Below are positions 1 through 5,278 of a stretch of 6,512 nucleotides of DNA, one piece after another. The stretch is from Cyanobacteria bacterium UBA8803 (GTDB taxonomy: Bacteria > Cyanobacteriota > Cyanobacteriia > Cyanobacteriales > Coleofasciculaceae), in the NCBI GenBank assembly GCA_003505715.1, contig DNXU01000084.1:2096-8607 (forward strand), read 5' to 3'. Each line of letters starts with the position of its first letter. Within the stretch, counting starts at the first letter, position 1. The position numbers and the translations under genes were made by a program. The notes under the pieces are model-generated. The model worked only from the letters and a program-made list of their open reading frames with translations. It was not told where the DNA came from and searched no databases.

Positions 1-70
1 ATAGTAGCGCTAGCCGACAGTATGGCTTGACTCGCCCTGATTGAATAGGTAATTTATTCTTTGGCAGTTG

Positions 71-337
71 CTAAGCCTTCTTGGCGCGGATCGCTTGGAT
101 GAATTCCTCCACTGCATCGTACTGATCTGGGTGCGCAATATAGCGTAACAACAAAGCTTTATCTAAATCTGGGAAAAACCCACTACGACTGACTTCTTCA
201 TACTCTCCTGAAGCATTCAGGCGAAATATCATGATCTGGTTAGACTTCCAGAACCAAACTTCAGGCACTCTTTTGGGTTTGTAGAGTTCCCTTCTGTTAA
301 TTGACCCGCTGGTCACAATAATTTCTATAACGATATC
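71..337 (-). pseudogene. Uma2 family (DUF820) protein, C-terminal remnant
   Basis: Read on the minus strand, the frame gives a TDIVIEIIVTSG segment, then a Y-K-x-K-R-V-P-E-V-W-F-W block, an R-L-x-x-x-G-x-Y-E-E segment and an F-P-D-L-D stretch, ending at a TAG at 71-73. This is the order of the C-terminal half of Uma2-family PD-(D/E)XK nuclease-like proteins, which are abundant in cyanobacteria and of largely unknown role. The D and E of the usual P-D-x-x-x-E motif are present (P replaced by T). Family members are about 180-230 residues, but only about 88 remain here. The frame stays open upstream through the palindrome at 339-388 to an in-frame TAG at 392-394, with no ATG. The only nearby start is a GTG at 314-316, inside the conserved domain and without a clear ribosome binding site. 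I found no N-terminal Uma2 sequence further upstream. I infer a 5'-truncated pseudogene; translation of a short fragment from the GTG cannot be excluded. Confidence 0.65.
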
Positions 338-338
338 G

Positions 339-388
339 GTTGAAACCTCTCCCGGTTTTAGCGAAGCGGAACCGGGAGAGGTTTCAAC
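339..388. repeat. 50-bp palindromic repeat with 19-bp perfect arms
   Basis: The left arm GTTGAAACCTCTCCCGGTT (339-357) is the exact reverse complement of the right arm at 370-388. The 12-nt centre TTAGCGAAGCGG can itself form a small GC/GC stem around GAA. The perfect arms are far beyond chance and suggest a dispersed palindromic repeat or a very stable hairpin. It lies where the Uma2 homology ends and 8 bp from the MITE at 397. As a terminator it would lack a T-run on either side. Identification as a multicopy genomic repeat is inference. Confidence 0.8.
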
Positions 389-396
389 TTCCTACT

Positions 397-497
397 TAGG
401 ACTTACGCATTGTGCCCCCCGATCCCCCAGGGCGGATTTATTGTCGATAGAGAAATTTGGGGAGCTGGGGGAGCTGGGGGCGTTTGCGTAAGTCCTA
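397..497. mobile_element. MITE-like element, TA-flanked, AGGACTTACGCA termini
   Basis: TAGGACTTACGCA at 397-409 is the perfect inverted copy of TGCGTAAGTCCTA at 485-497. The outermost TA on each side fits a TA target duplication, as made by IS630/Tc1-mariner-type elements. The inner parts are also roughly self-complementary: a C-rich run at 415-430 faces a G-rich run with repeated GAGCTGGGGG at 462-480, so nearly the whole 101 bp can fold into one imperfect hairpin. It contains no transposase. AGGACTTACGCA ends recur in cyanobacterial genomes, and the TA-flanked organisation resembles the Nezha type of cyanobacterial MITE; assignment to a named family is not proven here. Confidence 0.8.
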
Positions 498-730
498 TTA
501 CTAAAACTTTACATTGCCACGGCAGCATATCGCCTCTGTTCAAGAGGTGCCAGATATCACCTAAAAATAGATATTCCAGTCTCAGCCCACTAGCGATCTA
601 GATCTACGAACTAACGTGACATACTTCACTAAGGAATTTGAGTCAAGTCACCGTAATACTTCTTAAGAATTAGTTACATTAGGTTGCAATAAAGAGACTA
701 ACTGCTGAAAAATGGTGTGTGAGAGAACCT
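498..730. other. Intergenic region without a recognisable gene
   Basis: No frame here gives a protein I recognise, and the minus strand has several stops where the missing part of the Uma2 gene would be expected. The region has only small dyads: AGGTG/CACCT at 545-549 and 558-562, and the 10-bp palindrome GATCTAGATC at 595-604. It must carry the promoter of the downstream dehydrogenase gene, but I see no convincing -35/-10 pair. Confidence 0.6.
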
Positions 731-1555
731 ATGGAAATACAAGGAAAAACCGCTCTGATTACTGGTGCCTCCCGTGGCATTGGGCGTGCGATCGCCCTAG
801 AACTAGCAGGGCAAGGGGTCGCCCGCTTATTACTTGTAGCACGCGATCGCCAGCGTCTCAGTGAAGTCGCTACTGCTGTGCAAGAAATCAATCCAAACGT
901 GCAAGTCGTTCCCCTCGCTTTAGATCTCACCCAAACTGGAGCCGTCAGTATTGCGATCTCTAAAGCTTGGCGGGATTATGGCCCGATCCATCTACTAGTT
1001 AACAATGCAGGAATAGCTCACCAGACTCCTTTCCTGAAATCACAACCCCAGCAAGCACAAGCAGAAATTAACGTCAATCTGATTGGCATGTACACTATTA
1101 CTCGTTTGGTAGCGCGACGCATGGTAACCAGACGAGAGGGTGTAATCGTCAATGTTTCGAGCTTAATGGGAAAATTAGCCGCTCCCACCTTTGCCACCTA
1201 CTCGGCTACCAAGTTCGCCATTTTGGGTTTTACTCAGGCATTAAGGGCGGAATTAGCTGAACATAATGTTCGAGTCATTGCTTTACTGCCATCCCTAACT
1301 GAAACTGATATGGTGCGAGACACGGAGCGATTTCGGTGGATTTTGCCCACTACGCCGGAAGCAGTAGCCAAAACTTTAGTAACCGAACTCCCCAAAGGAT
1401 CTGTTGAAATATTCGTTGGCTGGCAAAGTAAAGTGACTGCCTTGCTCAACCGTTTTGTCCCCCAACTCATGGAAAAGATTGTTTTGTTATCTGCGCCACC
1501 ATCTGAGCCTCAAAGTATTGGCCATTACCGTCTCCGGTTAAGTCAACAAAGTTAA
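731..1555 (+). CDS. SDR family NAD(P)-dependent oxidoreductase
   Basis: A classical short-chain dehydrogenase/reductase of 274 residues, close to the usual 250-280. The Rossmann glycine motif TGASRGIG is at residues 11-18, the NNAG motif at 91-94, the active-site Asn at 116, Ser at 144, and the YSATK catalytic Tyr/Lys pair at 157 and 161. Ala37-Arg38 after the second beta strand, in place of an acidic residue, suggests NADP(H) preference. No signal peptide or membrane segment is seen, so it should be cytosolic. The substrate cannot be read from the sequence; the C-terminal part (about 210-274) is the variable substrate-binding and tail region. I chose ATG 731 because residues from MEIQGK onward match the usual SDR start; an in-frame GTG at 719 would add four residues. 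The ribosome binding site is weak (GAGAG at 721-725). Two HIP1 octamers lie near the 5' end (788-795, 843-850). Confidence 0.92.
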   Translation: MEIQGKTALITGASRGIGRAIALELAGQGVARLLLVARDRQRLSEVATAVQEINPNVQVVPLALDLTQTGAVSIAISKAWRDYGPIHLLVNNAGIAHQTPFLKSQPQQAQAEINVNLIGMYTITRLVARRMVTRREGVIVNVSSLMGKLAAPTFATYSATKFAILGFTQALRAELAEHNVRVIALLPSLTETDMVRDTERFRWILPTTPEAVAKTLVTELPKGSVEIFVGWQSKVTALLNRFVPQLMEKIVLLSAPPSEPQSIGHYRLRLSQQS

Positions 1556-1566
1556 CTTGACTTTAG

Positions 1567-1605
1567 GGTGTCGGGTGTAGGGAAAATAGACCAACACCCC
1601 ACACC
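1567..1605 (+). repeat. GGTGT/ACACC hairpin after the SDR gene
   Basis: Bases 1567-1578 pair with 1594-1605 with one mismatch (11 of 12 pairs), leaving a 15-nt loop. It starts 11 bp after the dehydrogenase stop codon. The sequence is low-complexity (GGGTGT and CACACC units), of a kind scattered through cyanobacterial intergenic DNA. No T-run follows (the next bases are C-rich), so it is not a standard intrinsic terminator, although it could still stabilise the 3' end of the mRNA. Confidence 0.55.
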
Positions 1606-1637
1606 TCACACCCCCTCCTTTTCTCGGTCAGTGAGGT

Positions 1638-1643
1638 TATAAT
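1638..1643 (+). promoter_or_regulatory. Candidate -10 element for the LCP gene
   Basis: TATAAT at 1638-1643 is a perfect consensus -10 hexamer, 73 bp before the chosen start of the LCP gene. No good -35 hexamer is seen about 17 bp upstream, where the DNA is C/T-rich, so a primary sigma factor promoter is possible but not certain. Confidence 0.4.
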
Positions 1644-1700
1644 CCTGCTTGAGATTTGGTGAATGCCAAACTGTACGCTAAAGCTACAGTATGGTGAGGT

Positions 1701-1706
1701 GAGGAG
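1701..1706 (+). promoter_or_regulatory. Ribosome binding site deciding the LCP start
   Basis: GAGGAG lies 10 nt before ATG 1717. The alternative in-frame ATG at 1663 has no comparable purine-rich site and sits close to the candidate -10 element. This favours the 1717 start. Confidence 0.65.
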
Positions 1707-1716
1707 TGAAGAAAAC

Positions 1717-3165
1717 ATGTCAAACAGTTCCCAATGGGCTTGGGACTTCAAGCGTCCAAAGGATAGGAGCAAGGCTCAAGCCAATGGCAATCCCGATGTC
1801 ATTCATGATACGTCTGGTTCGCCCCCGCAATCACCCTCTGTGGATAGTGGGATAAATGTCTCCGATACCAGTTCAGATAGGGTTGAATCAGTGAGTAAGC
1901 GCTACGTGCGTTGGTTTTTCTGGAGTGCTGCTTTTGTCCTAACAGCAACAATTTCTGCAACGTTGGGGGCAACGGTAGCTTTACTCACGCCGTTGTCACC
2001 CTTCATCATCCCGCACAATCCAATATTTGGGTCGAAAGGGAATTTGTGGCGGCAAGGGTTTCCCTATGACCTAGCTCGACCCGTCAACATTCTAGTAATG
2101 GGAATCGATCGAGTTCCAGACGTGCCGAAAAGCTCGCCGGACGTTTTTGCTGGCCGCAGCGATACTATGTTGCTAGTAAGGCTAGACTCTAGGGAAAAGT
2201 CAGTCAAGATGCTTTCCATTCCCAGGGATACCCAAGTTGAAATTCCGGGGGTGGGGATTGCCAAGATTAATGATGCCAATGTAGAGGGCGGACCGGCTTT
2301 AGCAGCGCGAGTTACCAGTCATACCCTTAATGATGTGCCAATTGACCGATACGTAAGGGTTACGACTGATGCATTTCGGGAACTGGTAGACCTAGTCGGT
2401 GGGGTTGAGGTTTTTGTCCCCTACCAGATGAAATATAAAGATGTCACTCAGAATTTGAATATCGATCTAGAGCAAGGGTGGCAAACTCTAAATGGAGACC
2501 AGGCAGAACAATTCGCCCGATTTCGCAAAGACCAGTATGGGGATATCGGTAGAGTACAGAGGCAGCAGATACTTCTGAAGGCTCTGCGTCAGCGCCTAGT
2601 CAGTCCTACGGTGCTACCACGTTTGCCTCAAGTGATTCGGGTAATGCAGCAGTATGTTGATACCAATCTCAGTATAGAAGAAATGCTAGCTCTGGTGGGT
2701 TTTGGTCTCGATCTACAACCTGATGACTTTAAAATGGTGCTTTTACCCGGTCGCTTTAGTAGTCCCAAGGAATACAAAGCCAGCTATTGGCTGATGGACT
2801 CAGCAGGAAAAGACCGGGTAATGCAGGAATATTTCCAGCAAAATCCAGACTGGAGTTCATCTGATGTTCGTCGTTCACCTGATAGGCTGCGAATTGCTAT
2901 TCAGAATGCAACGGACGATCCAGAACTAGCTCACCGAGTAGCTAAGTATTTGGCCGAAAAAGACTTCCATAATGTTTATATCGTGCGGGATTGGCCGGAT
3001 CGGTTGCAGCAAACTCAGATTATTGTCCAGCAAGGGGATTTGAAAGCTGCAACTGCCGTGAAAAGAGTCTTAGGGATTGGTAAAGTAGAGGCATCTTCCG
3101 TAGGCGATCTTGAATCCGATCTGACAATTCGCGTGGGTGAAGATTGGTTAGAACAGGATTTTTGA
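1717..3165 (+). CDS. LCP (LytR-CpsA-Psr) family envelope protein with LytR_C domain
   Basis: A 482-residue membrane-anchored LCP protein. Residues 1-64 are a hydrophilic, Ser/Asp/Pro-rich cytoplasmic tail; one membrane segment lies at about 65-91 after KRYVR; the catalytic domain follows outside the membrane. LCP motifs occur in order: NILVMGID (124-131), GRSDTM (146-151), SIPRDT (167-172), KINDAN (183-188) and GDIGRVQRQQ (275-284). The acidic and Arg residues that bind the polyprenyl pyrophosphate in known LCP enzymes (D149, R170, D171, R279) are present. Residues about 390-475 match a LytR_C domain. Family members transfer wall-linked glycopolymers from lipid carriers to peptidoglycan; in Anabaena the LCP-domain protein ConR affects septa and heterocyst function. 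The polymer attached by this protein is unknown. ATG 1717 is chosen over in-frame ATG 1663 because of the GAGGAG site. The neighbours do not point to a polysaccharide cluster. Confidence 0.9.
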   Translation: MSNSSQWAWDFKRPKDRSKAQANGNPDVIHDTSGSPPQSPSVDSGINVSDTSSDRVESVSKRYVRWFFWSAAFVLTATISATLGATVALLTPLSPFIIPHNPIFGSKGNLWRQGFPYDLARPVNILVMGIDRVPDVPKSSPDVFAGRSDTMLLVRLDSREKSVKMLSIPRDTQVEIPGVGIAKINDANVEGGPALAARVTSHTLNDVPIDRYVRVTTDAFRELVDLVGGVEVFVPYQMKYKDVTQNLNIDLEQGWQTLNGDQAEQFARFRKDQYGDIGRVQRQQILLKALRQRLVSPTVLPRLPQVIRVMQQYVDTNLSIEEMLALVGFGLDLQPDDFKMVLLPGRFSSPKEYKASYWLMDSAGKDRVMQEYFQQNPDWSSSDVRRSPDRLRIAIQNATDDPELAHRVAKYLAEKDFHNVYIVRDWPDRLQQTQIIVQQGDLKAATAVKRVLGIGKVEASSVGDLESDLTIRVGEDWLEQDF

Positions 3166-3173
3166 GGGCTGAA

Positions 3174-3193
3174 GGATGAGGGATGAGGGATGA
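3174..3193 (+). repeat. Short tandem heptanucleotide repeat (GGATGAG)
   Basis: The unit GGATGAG is repeated nearly three times in tandem (two full copies plus GGATGA), starting 8 bp after the LCP stop codon. Short tandemly repeated heptamers of this kind are common in filamentous cyanobacterial intergenic DNA. No function is evident. Confidence 0.7.
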
Positions 3194-3262
3194 AAATTTA
3201 TCGTTTATCGGCAACGCTGATAGGATGAAAAAAAGTTCACGAAACATAAGGATGTAACCGTT

Positions 3263-3280
3263 GGCGTCTGTACAGTAGCC
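3263..3280. promoter_or_regulatory. Dyad GGCNNCTGTACAGNNGCC upstream of ycf51
   Basis: The 18-bp dyad has a perfect 8-bp core CTGTACAG (3268-3275) flanked at equal distance by GGC and GCC. It ends 16 bp before the ATG of the Ycf51 gene, so it lies where an operator or a 5'-UTR hairpin would sit. It does not fit the NtcA consensus GTA-N8-TAC. It may be chance or a regulator site. Confidence 0.35.
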
Positions 3281-3296
3281 ACCGTTATCGAAAACT

Positions 3297-3809
3297 ATGC
3301 CAACAACAGCTGATTTTCTCACCTATACTCAGTGGGCAGGCATTTTCACGCTAGTCTGCGGTCTTTTCTCCATACTGGGTTTTATTTTCAAATGGGGTAT
3401 CCGATTTCGGCTGGTGGGAATTACCGGCTTTATGGGCGTCCTGACTGGCGGGTTATTTGCCTTAAGTCTTGTCCCATTGACTCGCACGGTGATTCCCGGT
3501 GCAGTCCATTTTTCCTTAGTCTATGACAACGGCGGCAATCAAGCTGTAATTGTGGTGCCTCAGGAAATAACGGCCTCAGAACTGGATGCAACTCTGCGCC
3601 AAGCTGCCTCTGACTTGTTTTCCTACGGACGCTTGGGTGGGCCTGATAACTACCTGACGATTCGCGCTCGTACCATTATCCACCCGGAACCTGGTGTATC
3701 GAAGCCCTTGGTTTTGGGTCAGGTGAAGCGATCGCTCGCTCAGCGCGATGACGAGGAAATGGCAATTGAAATCTATTCAGACCGCTTGGCTCAGTTGCCC
3801 AAATCTTAA
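3297..3809 (+). CDS. ycf51: Ycf51 family (DUF2518) membrane protein
   Basis: A 170-residue protein with two membrane segments near the N terminus, about residues 13-32 and 38-60, joined by the short charged turn FKWGIRFRLVG. A soluble domain of about 110 residues follows (70-170). The turn, the GITGF segment and the ALSLVPLTRTV stretch after the second helix match what I know of the Ycf51 family, found in cyanobacteria and in some algal plastid genomes; its function is not established. Both hydrophobic segments lie before the polar domain, so it is probably anchored in the thylakoid or plasma membrane. The ATG at 3297 has no strong Shine-Dalgarno sequence, which is common in cyanobacteria. 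One HIP1 site lies inside (3728-3735). The gene has 131 bp and 132 bp gaps on its two sides, so it is probably its own transcription unit. The family call is from memory of the motif, without an alignment. Confidence 0.8.
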   Translation: MPTTADFLTYTQWAGIFTLVCGLFSILGFIFKWGIRFRLVGITGFMGVLTGGLFALSLVPLTRTVIPGAVHFSLVYDNGGNQAVIVVPQEITASELDATLRQAASDLFSYGRLGGPDNYLTIRARTIIHPEPGVSKPLVLGQVKRSLAQRDDEEMAIEIYSDRLAQLPKS

Positions 3810-3866
3810 GCAGAAAATAAGGAGAGGGAGAGAGGGAGAAATATTTTCATTCTTAGCTCCTTTTCC

Positions 3867-3895
3867 TTGAGCGGATGGCACTTTTAGAGTAAAAT
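3867..3895 (+). promoter_or_regulatory. Candidate sigma-70 type promoter before the GldA-like gene
   Basis: TTGAGC (3867-3872) and TAAAAT (3890-3895) are separated by exactly 17 bp. Each differs from the consensus hexamer at only one or two positions. The -10 element ends 46 bp before ATG 3942, giving a leader of about 40 nt. This suggests the alcohol dehydrogenase gene is transcribed on its own. Confidence 0.5.
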
Positions 3896-3941
3896 GCTAA
3901 ATTTCTTATTATCAACTTCAGCTCCCAGTTCAGACAATTGA

Positions 3942-5168
3942 ATGCCTAACCAATCTTCACCAGACTTTTCGGCAGCAGGCACTTCTGACCAAGTACCCCC
4001 CTCATTACTTTCTCTAACCGTGGCACCAATGCGGGTGTGGCGTGGTTCTCAGGCACTGGCAGGAGGGGGGGAGGCGATCGCCCGCTTGGGGGGTCGGCCC
4101 TTAGTTGTGGGAGGCGATCGCACTCTAAGAGCTTTGGGTGCGCAGCTACAATCGGTTCTAGAACAGCAACAGCTCAACTCTATTCAGCTATCCTACTCTC
4201 CGGATTGCAGCGAAACCTCCCTCGCAGCTCTTCAAGACGCAGTCACTGCCCATCAGGCAGACTTAATTATCGGACTCGGTGGGGGGAAAGCCTTAGACAC
4301 AGCTAAACTTCTAGCACACCAATGCCAGCTGCCTGTAGTCACTATTCCCACCTCCGCTGCTACCTGTGCGGCTTGGACGGGTTTATCCAATGTCTATTCC
4401 GACCGAGGGGCGTTTTTATATGATGTGAGCCTCGACCGTTGCCCGGATTTGCTGATACTCGATTATAGCTTGATTGAAACTGCACCACCCCGTACCTTAG
4501 TTGCTGGGATTGGTGATGCTTTGGCGAAGTGGTACGAAGCCTCCGTCAGCAGTGGGAGTTCTGTAGCTACTCTAATTATTGCTGCCGTTCAACAGGCTAG
4601 AGTGCTGCGGGATATCCTCTTTCAAAAGTCAGCAGACGCCCTCAAAGAACCGGGTAGTGAGATATGGCGAGAAGTAGTTGATGCTACAGTATTGCTGGCT
4701 GGTGTAATTGGTGGGTTGGGCGGTGCCCAATGCCGTACTGTTGCCGCTCATGCAGTTCACAATGGCTTAACCCATCTAGAGGCAGCGCACCATACCTTAC
4801 ATGGTGAGAAAGTTGCTTACGGCATTCTCGTGCAACTGCGTCTGGAAGAAATGTTACAAGGGAATCAACTAGCAGCATCAGCACGACAGCAGTTGTTGAA
4901 ATTCTATACTGAAATCGGCCTGCCCCAAACTTTAGAAGATTTAGGTTTGGGAAACATCACCCTAGCTGAGTTACGGCAAGCAGCGGAAATTGCCTGCATC
5001 CAAAGTTCTGATATTCATAGGCTACCGTTCTCAGTAGTGCCCGAACAGCTCATGGCAGCAATGGTTTCCACCACAACACCAGTTGAGAAAAGCCGCAGCC
5101 CTCTAGCTCTGACAAAAGCCATACATGAGGAACCAAAGCCCTTCGGCTATGCTCAGGGTAAACCCTAA
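3942..5168 (+). CDS. GldA-like iron/zinc-containing alcohol dehydrogenase
   Basis: A 408-residue protein of the glycerol dehydrogenase branch of the iron-containing alcohol dehydrogenases. The NAD-binding region includes PLVVGGD (53-59) and GLGGGKALDTAK (111-122), followed by TIPTSAATCAAWTGLS (134-149). The likely metal ligands are D192 in GIGDALAKWYEA, H270 in the AAHAVHNGLTH segment and H287 in LHGEKVAYG; the 17-residue spacing between the two His fits glycerol dehydrogenases. It should be a cytosolic NAD-dependent polyol or alcohol dehydrogenase; the substrate is not predictable. Residues 1-24 are a Ser/Pro-rich extension before the conserved start of the domain, and ATG 4029 (residue 30) is an unlikely alternative because it would cut the first strand. 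The last 10 codons, read as KPFGYAQGKP, come from a palindromic repeat and are probably not part of the ancestral protein. Two HIP1 sites lie near the 5' end (4074-4081, 4114-4121). Confidence 0.88.
   Translation: MPNQSSPDFSAAGTSDQVPPSLLSLTVAPMRVWRGSQALAGGGEAIARLGGRPLVVGGDRTLRALGAQLQSVLEQQQLNSIQLSYSPDCSETSLAALQDAVTAHQADLIIGLGGGKALDTAKLLAHQCQLPVVTIPTSAATCAAWTGLSNVYSDRGAFLYDVSLDRCPDLLILDYSLIETAPPRTLVAGIGDALAKWYEASVSSGSSVATLIIAAVQQARVLRDILFQKSADALKEPGSEIWREVVDATVLLAGVIGGLGGAQCRTVAAHAVHNGLTHLEAAHHTLHGEKVAYGILVQLRLEEMLQGNQLAASARQQLLKFYTEIGLPQTLEDLGLGNITLAELRQAAEIACIQSSDIHRLPFSVVPEQLMAAMVSTTTPVEKSRSPLALTKAIHEEPKPFGYAQGKP
5136..5166 (+). repeat. Repeat encoding the PFGYAQGKP tail of the GldA-like protein
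   Basis: CCCTTCGGCTATGCTCAGGG (5139-5158) has CCCT/AGGG ends and partial internal symmetry. It overlaps a second small dyad, AGGGT-AA-ACCCT (5155-5166). Translated in frame it gives PFGYAQGKP, a peptide I recognise as recurring in unrelated cyanobacterial proteins and spurious frames because the underlying DNA repeat is dispersed. It forms the last coding codons and the first base of the TAA stop. The recurrence is from memory, not from a search. Confidence 0.6.
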
Positions 5169-5170
5169 GG

Positions 5171-5209
5171 CACTAAGGCAAGTAGCAAAACTTTGCGCTC
5201 CTTGGTGCT
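5171..5209. repeat. Two-tier hairpin between the GldA-like and aminotransferase genes
   Basis: GCACTAAGG (5171-5179) pairs with CCTTGGTGC (5201-5209), nine pairs including one T-G. Inside it GCAAA (5186-5190) pairs with TTTGC (5193-5197). The hairpin begins two bases after the alcohol dehydrogenase stop codon and directly follows the PFGYAQGKP repeat. No T-run follows (next bases ACCCTATAGG), so it is not a standard intrinsic terminator. It may be part of a composite dispersed repeat, or act as a mRNA 3' end structure. Confidence 0.6.
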
Positions 5210-5278
5210 ACCCTATAGGTTCTTTGGGTTTAAACTTAACCGTGTCAATGGTTTGTGTAGGAAAGCCCCATCTTAGGA

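Noticed and set aside
410..601. Plus-strand open frame of 63 codons
   Set aside because: It starts inside the MITE and runs into non-coding sequence; the translation resembles no family and has no ribosome binding site.
679..930. Minus-strand open frame opposite the SDR start
   Set aside because: It lies antisense to the conserved Rossmann motif and its translation is Arg/Ser/Thr-rich without recognisable motifs.
1673..1687. Possible NtcA site before the LCP gene
   Set aside because: The spacing is GTA-N9-TAC, one base longer than the GTA-N8-TAC consensus, and it lies downstream of the candidate -10 element.
1663..1716. Upstream ATG 1663 as the LCP start
   Set aside because: The extra 18 residues are not typical of the family and the good GAGGAG site lies inside this stretch, 10 nt before ATG 1717.
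3020..3322. Minus-strand open frame of 100 codons over the LCP 3' end
   Set aside because: It is antisense to the LytR_C domain and crosses the intergenic repeats; no motif supports it.
3819..3862. Possible terminator AAGGAG/CTCCTT after ycf51
   Set aside because: A 6-bp stem with a loop of over 30 nt in purine-rich then pyrimidine-rich DNA is too weak to call.
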